Both the position numbers and the translations under genes were made by a program. Below the pieces are notes generated by a model, which saw nothing but the letters and a program-made list of their open reading frames with translations, was not told where the DNA came from and ran no database searches. Below, one piece after another: positions 20,116 to 28,819 of a DNA stretch of 64,000 nucleotides. Within the stretch, counting starts at the first letter, position 1; each line of letters begins with the position of its first letter. Origin of the DNA: Fischerella sp. JS2 (GTDB lineage: Bacteria > Cyanobacteriota > Cyanobacteriia > Cyanobacteriales > Nostocaceae); NCBI RefSeq assembly GCF_032393985.1, contig NZ_CP135918.1:558001-622000 (forward strand), written 5' to 3'.

Positions 20116-20871
20116 ATGGCAGGACATAGTAAATGGGCAAATATTAAACGCCAAAAAGCTGTAGTAGACGCTAAAAAGGGTAAGACATTCACTCAACTTT
20201 CTCGGGCAATTATCATTGCTGCGAGAAGTGGTATCCCAGATCCAGCAGGTAACTTTCAACTGCGAACAGCAATCGACAAAGCTAAAGCAGCAGGTATTCC
20301 CAACGAAAATATTGAAAGGGCGATCGCTAAAGGTGCAGGAACTTTTACAGGTGATGGTTCTTCTTTAGAAGCTATTCGTTACGAAGGTTATGGGCCTGGA
20401 GGTGTTGCTATTTTAATTGAAGCCTTGACAGACAATCGCAATCGTACCGCAGCTGACTTGCGTGCCGCCTTCAGCAAAAATGGTGGTAATCTCGGTGAAA
20501 CAGGATGTGTCAGCTGGATGTTTGACCAAAAAGGCGTTTGTATTGTTGAGAGAGTAGAAGACGAAGAAAAACTTTTAGAAGCATCCCTAGAAGGTGGTGC
20601 AGAATCTTACGAAATGACTGATGAGAAAACTGCTGAGGTTTTTACCGAGGTAACAAATTTAGAAAACCTCAACCAAACTCTTCAAGAAAAGAATTTTCAG
20701 GTAACAGACGCTGAATTGCGTTGGATTCCCAGTAATAACGTGGAAATTGATAATATAGAACAGGCGCGATCGCTACTGAAATTAATAGATACTTTAGAAG
20801 GCTTGGATGATGTCCAAAACATCACCGCTAATTTTGAAATGCCAGAAAACTTAATGATTGTTATGGTTTAG
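20116..20871 (+). CDS. yebC: YebC/PmpR-family translation or transcription factor
   Basis: This 251-residue protein begins MAGHSKWANIKRQKAVVDAK, the hallmark of the YebC family, and continues with RAIAKGAG and YEGYGPGGVAILIEALTDNRNRTA. Members were first described as DNA-binding regulators; more recent work links some to relief of ribosome stalling. Which applies here cannot be read from sequence. It is a single gene followed about 200 bp later by a good terminator. Confidence 0.94.
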   Translation: MAGHSKWANIKRQKAVVDAKKGKTFTQLSRAIIIAARSGIPDPAGNFQLRTAIDKAKAAGIPNENIERAIAKGAGTFTGDGSSLEAIRYEGYGPGGVAILIEALTDNRNRTAADLRAAFSKNGGNLGETGCVSWMFDQKGVCIVERVEDEEKLLEASLEGGAESYEMTDEKTAEVFTEVTNLENLNQTLQEKNFQVTDAELRWIPSNNVEIDNIEQARSLLKLIDTLEGLDDVQNITANFEMPENLMIVMV

Positions 20872-21072
20872 TAAAAAACTTTTTTTGCTGCCTAAACTGA
20901 AACACAAAATTCATCTCAATTACACAACAATGTCATATGCGTTTGAGAAATTGATATTGTTGATGACCAAATGCTAGTAACTGGGTAGTGCCAACCAACC
21001 AATAGCTAACCATTAACAATCAATAACAAGTAACTTTATCTTACTTTTCAACACACATAAACACGGTTTTTA

Positions 21073-21112
21073 CCCTACTGCGTTTCTCATGCACCAGTAG
21101 GGTTTTTCTTTA
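21073..21112 (+). terminator. Rho-independent terminator
   Basis: CCCTACTG pairs with CAGTAGGG across a 14-base loop and is followed by TTTTTCTTTATTTT. It is the best-formed intrinsic terminator in the window. It lies 200 bp after yebC; the 20872-21072 stretch before it is without genes. Confidence 0.8.
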
Positions 21113-21131
21113 TTTTGTTAGTGGTTAGTGG

Positions 21132-21161
21132 GTACAAACGCGATGTTCCTCGCGTCTGTAC
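21132..21161. repeat. Dispersed 30-bp hairpin repeat (GTACAGACGCG family)
   Basis: The copy starts GTACAAACGCG, has the GATGTTCCT centre and ends CGCGTCTGTAC. It is preceded by TTAGTGGTTAGTG heptamer-like units. Confidence 0.8.
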
Positions 21162-21213
21162 ATTAGTAGTTAGTTGTTTCCTCCTCACACCCCATCTCCT
21201 CACACCCCTCACA

Positions 21214-21269
21214 CCCCATCTCCCCATCTCCCCATCTCCCCATCTCCCCATCTCCCCATCTCCCCATCT
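21214..21269. repeat. Seven perfect copies of the octamer CCCCATCT
   Basis: CCCCATCT occurs seven times in direct tandem. The array is flanked on both sides by CTCACACC units, so that about 21178-21300 is all repeat. Long open frames on both strands in this stretch are repeat artefacts. It lies immediately upstream of the hydroxylase gene. Confidence 0.9.
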
Positions 21270-21374
21270 CCTCACACCCCTCACACCCCACCTCCCACCT
21301 CCCACACTCCCGCTTGCCCTCCAAGGCGCGATCGCGTAAAAATAAGAATTAAAATGCTGTAATCTGTCTTAACA

Positions 21375-22634
21375 ATGGCGCAAGCACAGCTTCCACAAAC
21401 TTTTTCCCCCAACCAGGTAGCCACAGACAAACGGGGATACGACTATGATTTAATTATTGTCGGCGGCGGAATTATCGGCCTCACCCTAGCCTCTGCTTTC
21501 AAAGACTCAGAATTGAGTGTACTGCTGATTGAAGCAAAAGCAGAATCCGCAGCAGTAGCTAAGGGACAAGCTTACGCCGTACATATGCTGTCGGCGCTAA
21601 TTTACCAAGGTATTGGAGTTTGGGACAAAATCTTACCTCAAATTGAAGTTTACCGTCGCGTCCGTCTTTCTGATGCTGATCACCCAGATGTGGTGGAATT
21701 TACAACAGCAGATATTAACAAGCAGGATTTGGGTTATGTAGCGGAACACCAAGCACTGTTGTATCCTCTGCGGGAATTCGTCAAAGATTGTCAGAATGTG
21801 ACTTATATATGTCCAGCAGAAGTGGTAAGTACTTGTTCTCACCAAGATATAGTCACAATCGATATAAAAGTAGCAGGGGAAATGCGGACAGTCCGTAGCA
21901 AATTATTAGTAGCTGCTGATGGTTCGCGATCGCCTATTCGCCAAGCTGCTGGCATTAAAACTCATGGATGGAAGTACTGGCAATCTTGTATTGTCGCATT
22001 TGTCAAACCAGAGCAACCACATAATCACACTGCCTACGAAAAATTTTGGTCTAGCGGCCCGTTTGCAATTTTACCTTTGCCGGGAAATCGTTGCAGAATT
22101 GTCTGGACTGCCCCCCATGAAGAAGCAAAAGCTTTATGTGCTTTGGATGATGAGCAATTTTTAAAAGAGTTAACTCGTCGTTTTGGCAATCAGATGGGTA
22201 AGTTAGAATTGCTAGGTGATCGCTTTATTTTTCAGGTACAACTTATGCAAAGCGATCGCTATGTCAAACACCGACTTGCTTTGGTAGGTGATGCAGCACA
22301 CAATTGTCACCCTGTCGGCGGACAAGGTTTAAATTTGGGTATCCGGGATGCAGCAGCCCTAGCACAGGTGATCCAACAAGCATATCAAGCTGGTGAAGAT
22401 ATTGGCGATATCAAAATACTTAAACGCTACGAACGTTGGCGGAAACGGGAAAACCTGACTATCTTGGGTTTTACTGATTTGTTAGATAGGATGTTTTCTA
22501 ATACATTCTTACCCGTGATGCTAGTTCGTCGCTTAGGTTTATGGGTAATGCAGCGAGTACCAATCCTGAAAATATACACTCTCAAATTGATGATTGGTTT
22601 GAAAGGGCGTACTCCCGAATTAGCGCAACGTTGA
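21375..22634 (+). CDS. FAD-dependent hydroxylase, UbiH/COQ6 family
   Basis: This 419-residue flavoprotein has an N-terminal Rossmann motif (IIVGGGIIGLTLASAF), the internal LLVAADGSRSPIRQAAGI (DG motif binding FAD and NADPH) and RLALVGDAAHNCHPVGGQGLNLGIRDA, the second FAD motif in the exact form of quinone-biosynthesis hydroxylases. In cyanobacteria, which lack ubiquinone, a relative is expected to act on plastoquinone or another isoprenoid ring; the substrate is inferred. About 20 extra residues precede the FAD motif. Confidence 0.9.
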   Translation: MAQAQLPQTFSPNQVATDKRGYDYDLIIVGGGIIGLTLASAFKDSELSVLLIEAKAESAAVAKGQAYAVHMLSALIYQGIGVWDKILPQIEVYRRVRLSDADHPDVVEFTTADINKQDLGYVAEHQALLYPLREFVKDCQNVTYICPAEVVSTCSHQDIVTIDIKVAGEMRTVRSKLLVAADGSRSPIRQAAGIKTHGWKYWQSCIVAFVKPEQPHNHTAYEKFWSSGPFAILPLPGNRCRIVWTAPHEEAKALCALDDEQFLKELTRRFGNQMGKLELLGDRFIFQVQLMQSDRYVKHRLALVGDAAHNCHPVGGQGLNLGIRDAAALAQVIQQAYQAGEDIGDIKILKRYERWRKRENLTILGFTDLLDRMFSNTFLPVMLVRRLGLWVMQRVPILKIYTLKLMIGLKGRTPELAQR

Positions 22635-22642
22635 AATTTTGC

Positions 22643-22675
22643 TTTGTAGCAAGTACACTTTGTGTTTGCTACAAA
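22643..22675 (+). terminator. Hairpin after the UbiH-type gene
   Basis: TTTGTAGCAA pairs perfectly with TTGCTACAAA over a 13-base loop, 8 bp after the stop codon. No U-run follows, so termination efficiency is uncertain. Confidence 0.5.
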
Positions 22676-22853
22676 TTCTGAATTTATCGATAGAAATACT
22701 GATGCTCAAAATTAAATTACAAGGATAGGTTAAATATGAGCTTATTTTTATAACCTGAGCCTTTGTAATTATCATTGGTGTTCTATTTGAGATTATCCCT
22801 AAAAAGGGATATTGTATTGCTAAATTTATAGTTGAAAAAGATTACATATTAAG

Positions 22854-23195
22854 TTGGCAAGAAGTTTTTTCTCTTGTGAACATGATATAGATTTGCCAAA
22901 AGAAGAACCTGTATTTAAAATTGAACCTAATCAACATAACTCCCGCTTCACAGTAACCACTAGCGGTAGCTATGATATGTGCTTTGCGCTTTTTCAAATG
23001 TTTAAACAACAGCAGAAAAAACCTTTTTTAATTCCTAAAGCATTAGATGTAGAAGATTATAAAGAGCTAGGATTTGAAACAGAGGAAGAATTAGAATCGT
23101 TTTTATATATACAAGAATTCATCGAGTCTGAAGATTTTAATAATATAGGATATTCTCACATAAGTTATGAAGATTATATGTCTAATTTTGAATAG
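22854..23195 (+). CDS. Hypothetical protein with a doubtful start
   Basis: This frame of 113 residues is open only from about 22836 and offers a TTG as first start (MARSFFSCEHDIDLPKEEP). There is no ribosome site. The composition is acidic at the end (YKELGFETEEELESFLYIQEFIE), which looks like real coding sequence rather than noise. It may be a genuine small gene or the 3' fragment of a decayed one. A strong hairpin follows 17 bp after the stop. Confidence 0.4.
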   Translation: MARSFFSCEHDIDLPKEEPVFKIEPNQHNSRFTVTTSGSYDMCFALFQMFKQQQKKPFLIPKALDVEDYKELGFETEEELESFLYIQEFIESEDFNNIGYSHISYEDYMSNFE

Positions 23196-23212
23196 TGAAC
23201 ATTGAGAGAGCC

Positions 23213-23245
23213 AGCTACCCGACTTCTTGAAGAAGCCGGGTAGCT
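23213..23245 (+). terminator. Long hairpin terminator
   Basis: AGCTACCCG-ACTTC with GAAG-C-CGGGTAGCT forms an almost perfect stem of 16 pairs, and TTGTTGTTT follows. Hairpins with CCCGNCTTCTT arms recur behind many cyanobacterial genes. The rest of 23246-23599 holds no gene. Confidence 0.7.
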
Positions 23246-23599
23246 TGTTGTTTACGAATGATTTAGGAATGCCATATATATTTTATCTATCCAATTTGAA
23301 TAAAAAATTGAATATTTATGTGTTGAAAATAGTGGCAAGAGGAAAATAACACAAGCAGCACACCCATAACTTATCTATGTGTATCTGTGTGTATAGGTGA
23401 TTGATTTTTCTTGTCCCCACTGTGGGCAACTGCCTGCAAAGGTCTAGTTAGAAAATGTGGCTATTTATTAATTTGGAGCTAAAATACTTTCTTTACCCAC
23501 AACCAGAACATGTGAATATCTCCTTAGAATCGTGTAAACTGGCAAACAAACTAAAGCTATGATTACATGCGTAGCTCTGCGTTCTCGGCATCTCTGACA

Positions 23600-25930
23600 A
23601 TGGAACACTGGCAATTTCTGATACAGAAACAGGGCGATCGCTCGTGGCACACCCTAGAATCGCCAAACGTAGAAATATCGGAAGGTAGGTATAGAGTTGT
23701 CGCTCGCTCCAACCTTGCTAATATTGATGTGGAAGTGCGGGTAACTCACTACTCAACTCTGGAAGTGCCACCAAAGCGACGTGTTTATAAGCGATCGCGC
23801 CGTACTAATGCTGAAGGCTTAATGGCGGTAATTCCTTTCACCTACCTCAAACCTGGACTTTGGGAGTTAAAATGTTCTGGCGATTTAATGTCGGATCTTT
23901 TCGGTAAACCCTGGCAGCGTAGTTTGCAATTGCAAGTTTTGCCTGGGGTGATGCGGAGATTTGGGGATGAGGAGAGTGAATACGAAGAAATCTCCACAAT
24001 CGCCGAAATAACTACGATTGACGATGAAGATGCAATTATTAATCAGCCTGTCAGCCCAGTTTGGTTACAAGGCGAGACAGCAGAGCAAATATTACAACAT
24101 ATAGTAGAGTTAACTTTACCTGCTTGTGAACCTTTTACAGAAGATGAAGTTGTAGAAGATTCTCCTCTAGATATCCCAGAATTGCCACTGCTGCTGAGTT
24201 TAGAACAACAAATCTATATCGCCCGTTGGGGACAAATTATCAGTATTGATGGATGTGTGCAGTCTCCAGAAACATCCACTCTCCACAAATTAGTTACTGG
24301 AGAACTACGCCTTGAATTGCGATCGCCTCAAAGCTTAGAAATATTAGCCCAAACATGCCAACCCTTACCAGAAAAGTTACTGCCATTTGCGATCAAATCT
24401 TCAATCGAAATTCCTGCCCAATGTGAATCGAAACTAATTTTGGGTGAGATTAGTTTGCATGGTACACTCGCCCCTGCTAGTGAAACTACACTGTTAGCTA
24501 GCCAATCTTTCACAATCACAGCCGACATTACTCAATTACTGGCAACTAGTACTCCTCAAGCAGCCAGAGAACCAGAACCAGCACCAATACCACCAACCAA
24601 TATCACACCAGAACCATCTGTAAAGCTGGATTTAGAACTTTTTAATATTGTTAAATCTAAAAAAATAGCTCAGTCTTCATTTACTCAGACTGCTGCAAAT
24701 ATTCTGCCACCATTAGTTACACACTCTCAGAAATCATCTCATCTGCGTTCACCACAACTGCCCAAGCTTCCCCAAAAGCAAACTCCTGTTGCTGTTTGTG
24801 AACTCCCAACACAAATAGAGTCTTTGGAAAAAGCAGATCCTGTTGCTCATCTTGAGCAAACGGCAACTATGGATACTACTGCTATTGTCCTTGCTTGTGC
24901 AACTCCCACACAGTTGCAGCCATCGCCCAAAGAAATTTCTTTTGCCATTGTCAAGCAAAGAGGCAGGAATGACAGTATTTTTCCATTCCTGAAACCAATC
25001 AAAAGTTTACCAGGCGATCGCAAAAATATCACAAGCAGTCTACCAGAAAAATTAGAACCGTCTTTGATTGCAGAAGGCGATCAGCCTCAACTAATAACAA
25101 ATGATGATAAACAACATCCAGATGGTTCTTTTAATGACTCTGTAGTAGTTGTTGTTCAACGCAGTTCGGAATTGTTAACAGTAGAAACTTCCAACATGTC
25201 ACCTTTGATTAGGAAGTGGATGCATAGTCATGGCTACTCTTTGCCTGAACCCATTGATGTTGAGTATGAGGACTACGAAACCTCTTTACCCACTCACGAA
25301 GAGATATCACAACAACAGTCTGTGTCCCTCGTTGATACTGAAACTCTAGAATTAAACAGAGAATTAGAAGCTGCTGAAGAACAAGAAACCACAGAAGAAT
25401 TCTCACTCCCCCTTCCTCCCCCACCTCCCCTATTACCAATTCGACAATTTAAAAAACCAGCTTGGTTAGCCAAAGAAATTGTCGTAGATGACACTGATGG
25501 GCAAGAAGAAGTCGGTAGTTCCTTACAGCAAGAAGAAATTTCTATGGCGATCGCACCCGCAATTCCTGAACCCTTACCGACTCCGCAACTATATGTACCA
25601 GAAGGCGAACTCATCTGTGGAAAATTTGTGAGAGTACGTGTGGAGTTAGATTGTGTACGTCCTAAAATTGCGATCAAACTATGGGTTGAAGATTGCCAAA
25701 CGCGCCGGATACTAGACGGCCCATGTTTACTTACCAATCTACTACCTACAGCCTCAGGATTAGAGGTGACTACTCAAATCCATATTCCTCTAGGTTGTTT
25801 AGAAGTCCGCATAGAAGCGATCGCTGTAGACACAGCCAACCAACAAGAAAGCCGCAAAGCCACTGTTGTTAGAAGTGTAATTCCAGAAGATTTACCAACT
25901 TTGCAACTAGATGAACTGTTGGATATTTAG
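23600..25930 (+). CDS. Large conserved cyanobacterial protein of unknown function
   Basis: This 776-residue protein begins MEHWQFLIQKQGDRSWHTLE, which I recognise as a family found in filamentous cyanobacteria without assigned function. The N-terminal 130 residues (EGRYRVVARSNLANIDVEVRV, LKPGLWELKCSGDLM) and the last 130 (GKFVRVRVELDCVRPKIAIKLWVEDC) are ordered and beta-rich, resembling Ig-like folds. Between them lies a long low-complexity linker rich in P, T, S, E and Q, with LPPPPPLLP near the end. There is no signal peptide or membrane segment. The ATG at 23600 is chosen by similarity to that remembered N-terminus; an in-frame ATG exists at 23567. Confidence 0.75.
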   Translation: MEHWQFLIQKQGDRSWHTLESPNVEISEGRYRVVARSNLANIDVEVRVTHYSTLEVPPKRRVYKRSRRTNAEGLMAVIPFTYLKPGLWELKCSGDLMSDLFGKPWQRSLQLQVLPGVMRRFGDEESEYEEISTIAEITTIDDEDAIINQPVSPVWLQGETAEQILQHIVELTLPACEPFTEDEVVEDSPLDIPELPLLLSLEQQIYIARWGQIISIDGCVQSPETSTLHKLVTGELRLELRSPQSLEILAQTCQPLPEKLLPFAIKSSIEIPAQCESKLILGEISLHGTLAPASETTLLASQSFTITADITQLLATSTPQAAREPEPAPIPPTNITPEPSVKLDLELFNIVKSKKIAQSSFTQTAANILPPLVTHSQKSSHLRSPQLPKLPQKQTPVAVCELPTQIESLEKADPVAHLEQTATMDTTAIVLACATPTQLQPSPKEISFAIVKQRGRNDSIFPFLKPIKSLPGDRKNITSSLPEKLEPSLIAEGDQPQLITNDDKQHPDGSFNDSVVVVVQRSSELLTVETSNMSPLIRKWMHSHGYSLPEPIDVEYEDYETSLPTHEEISQQQSVSLVDTETLELNRELEAAEEQETTEEFSLPLPPPPPLLPIRQFKKPAWLAKEIVVDDTDGQEEVGSSLQQEEISMAIAPAIPEPLPTPQLYVPEGELICGKFVRVRVELDCVRPKIAIKLWVEDCQTRRILDGPCLLTNLLPTASGLEVTTQIHIPLGCLEVRIEAIAVDTANQQESRKATVVRSVIPEDLPTLQLDELLDI

Positions 25931-25960
25931 AAGGCAAAGCTGAGGAGTGGGGTCTTCGAG

Positions 25961-26836
25961 TTACCCATCCCCCACCTCTCCAAACTCCCACCCAAACCGA
26001 GATGCTTGCCAAATCACATCCAGCAGCACAGTCAATGGGGCCAAAGCAAATAATGCCCAGAAAACGGCGGTGGAAACAAAGAAATAATTCCGCAAAATAA
26101 AAGTCAATATAGCGATGCACACTGCCCAAACTACACGGGCGATGTGGGCATTGGGAATTGACCGGGGGTCAGTCACCATGAACAAAGCAAACAGTAGCAA
26201 AGATCCACTCATCAAACGATGCCAGTAAACATCCCAAGTCCAACCCAAATAAAAATTACGCATGGCTTCTAAGGCAGCATATGCCCCCAAAAAAGCAGCT
26301 GTGGTATCCCAACGTCCGACTCGCTTGAGAATCATGCCACCAGTTCCAGCAAATAACAGCCCATACCACCAGTCCTCACCCCACTGTCCCGGAGAAACCC
26401 AAGCATCAGGGGTAAGTATTAAAGCAGAGATAATCCCAAAATTGGCAGGATTGAAGAAATGTTTGTCGCCAATTTTGAAGACAAATTTACTGGCGATCGC
26501 TATTACTGCTGCCAACACCATTGTCGTCCAGTGATCAGCCCGCAATAGTAAACTAAGCCCCAAAGCAGTAATTAAGGGACTGCGAAGATTAGTGATTTGT
26601 CCTTTGTCATTTGTCCTTTGTTCTTGATCAATCAATTCTGTTGACTGACGAATGACCAATGACCAATGACGAATGACCAATGATAACAACCATTGTGTTG
26701 ATAAACAGGTGACTATTATGAGTACAATCAACTCTGGTCTTAATGTCCAGTCTCTTGTACCAATTCCTAATACTAGGAACAAACAGAGAAAAAGAATTTG
26801 ATAATCGCGGATATCGCGTATACCTTTGAACTTCAT
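25961..26836 (-). CDS. NqrB/RnfD-like membrane protein with a repeat-derived insert
   Basis: This 291-residue protein has about eight hydrophobic helices and the motif FNPANFGIISALIL, which resembles the region around the flavin-linked Thr in NqrB/RnfD subunits of ion-pumping redox complexes. No other Rnf or Nqr subunit is in the window, as for stand-alone cyanobacterial relatives. Residues of about 50-86 (SLVIRHWSLVIRQSTELIDQ and following) are encoded by CCAATGAC-type intergenic repeats inserted in frame. It converges on the preceding gene with a 30-bp gap; its last residues are repeat-like too (FGEVGDG). Confidence 0.75.
   Translation of the reverse strand: MKFKGIRDIRDYQILFLCLFLVLGIGTRDWTLRPELIVLIIVTCLSTQWLLSLVIRHWSLVIRQSTELIDQEQRTNDKGQITNLRSPLITALGLSLLLRADHWTTMVLAAVIAIASKFVFKIGDKHFFNPANFGIISALILTPDAWVSPGQWGEDWWYGLLFAGTGGMILKRVGRWDTTAAFLGAYAALEAMRNFYLGWTWDVYWHRLMSGSLLLFALFMVTDPRSIPNAHIARVVWAVCIAILTFILRNYFFVSTAVFWALFALAPLTVLLDVIWQASRFGWEFGEVGDG
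26583..26690. repeat. Intergenic-type tandem repeat inside a coding sequence
   Basis: TTGTCCTTTGTCATTTGTCC and, a little further, GACGAATGACCAATGACC with a second round of the same units lie within the NqrB-like gene without breaking its frame. The same CCAATGA heptamers stand between genes at about 27002-27030, where they are clearly non-coding. Confidence 0.75.
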
Positions 26837-27102
26837 TACCCGTTAATTAAGGGACTACCCTTAAGTTTGTTCTAATTTAGACGGGTAAAGGCTAGAACTG
26901 TGTCGTTGTTACAGAATTTGTTACAGAAACAGGTGGGATGCAGGGACAGGAGGACAAACCAGACAAGGTAGACAAACAACTACTAACCACTAACTACTAA
27001 CAAATGACCAATGACCAATGACCAATGACAAATATGCGCGCATTATCATCTATTGATAAATTAATTTTTGTAAAATAGAAATTAACAGCATGTCTATTAA
27101 TA

Positions 27103-27780
27103 ATGCAGCTTTATCCTTTATTTCCGGTTTTACACCCAATTCTCAAACCAACTTTTCCCACATGTTTGTGGGGAGGCGACTGCAATTCTAAAGTGATCGC
27201 TTTATCGTTTGACGATGGCCCCCATCCGCAACACACACCGAGATTATTAAAAGTTTTAGATCGTTATCAAATTACAGCAAATTTCTTTTGGTTAGGTGCT
27301 TGTGTCAACCGTTCACCCAGCTTAGCGAAAGAAGTATGCGATCGTGGACATTGGATTGGACTGCACGGTTACTATCATCATAATTTCCCTCTGCTTTCCC
27401 CTGGTGAACTCAGAGACAGCCTAGAAAGAACCCAAGCTGTTATTTACGATGCCTGCGAACTGCAACCAGAACAAGTACGTGATGTCAGACCTCCTAACGG
27501 TTTATTTACACCTCAAACTTTAAACCTATTACAACAGTGGAATTATCGTTCTGTAATGTGGAGTGTTGTACCAGAAGATTGGGTAAGACCGGGAGTGACC
27601 ACCGTTGTGCAGCGAGTCCTACAACACGTAAAAAACGGCTCTATTATCGTTTTGCATGATGGTGCTTGCGGTGGAGAAGATGTAGCTGAAATCACTAACA
27701 TACTCATCCCCCAATTACTTAAACGCGGCTATTACTTTGTAACCATAGATACACTGTGGCAGCAAAGTCTAAGGAGATAA
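27103..27780 (+). CDS. Polysaccharide deacetylase (NodB homology domain)
   Basis: This 225-residue protein of carbohydrate esterase family 4 removes acetyl groups from a GlcNAc-type polymer such as peptidoglycan or an exopolysaccharide. Motif 1 is ALSFDDGPHPQHT with catalytic and metal Asp; motif 2 is GLHGYYHHNF, which carries the H-x3-H metal pair; motif 3 RDVRPPNG and motif 5 IIVLHDG complete the site. No signal peptide is evident: the N-terminus MQLYPLFPVLHPILKPTFP is only weakly hydrophobic. The gap before it (26837-27102) holds CCAATGA heptamers. Confidence 0.9.
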   Translation: MQLYPLFPVLHPILKPTFPTCLWGGDCNSKVIALSFDDGPHPQHTPRLLKVLDRYQITANFFWLGACVNRSPSLAKEVCDRGHWIGLHGYYHHNFPLLSPGELRDSLERTQAVIYDACELQPEQVRDVRPPNGLFTPQTLNLLQQWNYRSVMWSVVPEDWVRPGVTTVVQRVLQHVKNGSIIVLHDGACGGEDVAEITNILIPQLLKRGYYFVTIDTLWQQSLRR

Positions 27781-27896
27781 GGGGAGGGCGGAGAGGTAGG
27801 GAGATGGGGAACTCACCGGCCCCCACTCCCCCAAGGGAGTGGGGATTACGGGCAATGGGGAGATGGGGTGTGAGGAGTAAACAACTAACTACTAAT

Positions 27897-27926
27897 GTAC
27901 AGACGCGAGGAACATCGCGTTTGTAC
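27897..27926. repeat. Dispersed 30-bp hairpin repeat (GTACAGACGCG family)
   Basis: The copy starts GTACAGACGCGAGGAACATC and ends GCGTTTGTAC, in inverse orientation to the copies at 6950 and 21132. GGGGAGATGGGG repeat stands before it and TTAACCACTAAC heptamers behind it. Confidence 0.8.
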
Positions 27927-27947
27927 CCATTAACCACTAACAATTAA

Positions 27948-28295
27948 CTATTGACCCTTGAATCTTGACTCTTGTGGTGTTGGGTCAGCTTGCGTATTCG
28001 GGCTAGAAGTTGATGAAGGTTCGTCTGTCCCCAACATATTATGTATATCGCTAAGAGAACTAGGTTTTGTAGCTGGCTCTTGGGGCATATTTACATACTC
28101 AATTAAGTCTTCTACTTGACAATTCAGTGCTTTGCAAAACCGAATGATTCTTTCTATTTGTTCTGTCCCAGTCCTACCGCTTTCCCAATTTTGAATAGTG
28201 CTTTCTGTCACGCCTACAAGGCGCGATAACTCCAGCTGAGTTAGCCCTGCTTTTTCACGCAGAAAAGCGATGTTTGGTTTTGCTTTCCGTTTCAC
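27948..28295 (-). CDS. Xre-family helix-turn-helix regulator
   Basis: This 115-residue protein has a typical Cro/C1 HTH in residues 8-65: FLREKAGLTQLELSRLVGV, ESTIQNWESGRTG, and IIRFCKALNCQVEDLI. The last 45 residues are Pro/Ser/Thr-rich and probably disordered. It is transcribed away from the secreted-repeat array, with 524 bp of shared upstream DNA. Control of that array is plausible from position only. Confidence 0.9.
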   Translation of the reverse strand: MKRKAKPNIAFLREKAGLTQLELSRLVGVTESTIQNWESGRTGTEQIERIIRFCKALNCQVEDLIEYVNMPQEPATKPSSLSDIHNMLGTDEPSSTSSPNTQADPTPQESRFKGQ

Positions 28296-28819
28296 AGCTA
28301 CAGCACTTTTGATTTACCTATAGTCGTAGATCGTAGCATCAAAAAAAATATAGCGCCTAAAAAACTTAACTCAGCTCTTGACTACACCTAATAACTTTGG
28401 TTAAAACTATTAAGTATGAGATGTACTAACATCTTAAAATCTCTTGCAAAAGTAATTTCTACAAGAGATGAGGTAGAGGTTCAAGGACAAAAGCTTCGGT
28501 AACTAGGTCGTTAGGAGGTCGTTAGGAATTTGAAAAGCTCTTTTTCAAATTCACTTAAGTCTTTAATCCTTAGTCTTTTATTTCCTTATATCTGAGGGTA
28601 GACAAAGCACAAACAAAGTTTTTCCAAAAATCTTTCAGACTAATCCGGAATGAATAAATTGGACTTTGTAGCTCTCATTAACAAAACAAAAACACAACAG
28701 AGACACCGAAAAGAACTCCTCAAGGTCAAAAATCAATAACATGCTTAAGGAGTCAAAGGTGTAACCCTCTAGCCAAAAAAAACACACAAACAACACAAAA
28801 CTAAATGAGGTCTAAAACA
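28296..28819. other. Shared upstream region of the Xre gene and the secreted-repeat array
   Basis: These 524 bases hold no gene. They contain the tandem and inverted repeat at 28506-28552 and a long A/C-rich leader directly ahead of the first array gene (ACAAAACTAAATGAGG). The A/C-rich, G-poor stretch from about 28680 looks like an unstructured 5' untranslated region. I cannot place a promoter with confidence. Confidence 0.55.
28506..28552. promoter_or_regulatory. Tandem 11-mer joined to a perfect inverted repeat
   Basis: GGTCGTTAGGA occurs twice in direct tandem (28506-28516, 28517-28527). The second copy merges into GAATTTGAAAA-GCTCT-TTTTCAAATTC, a perfect 11-bp inverted repeat with a five-base centre. 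The place, roughly midway between the divergent Xre gene and the array, suggests an operator or an attenuator. Confidence 0.55.

Noticed and set aside
21178-21300. Possible CRISPR array
   Set aside because: The repeat unit is 8 bp in direct tandem without spacers; this is a short tandem repeat, not a CRISPR.
21087-21362. Three open frames of 60-75 codons in both directions
   Set aside because: They consist of CCCCATCT repeats (HLPISPSPHLPIS, GDGEMGRWGDGEM) and the hairpin element.
25961-26836. Full Rnf or Nqr ion-pumping complex
   Set aside because: Only one NqrB/RnfD-like subunit is seen, with no other subunit gene in the window.
27719-27947. Two frames after the deacetylase gene
   Set aside because: They are GAGATGGGG repeats and the hairpin repeat in translation.
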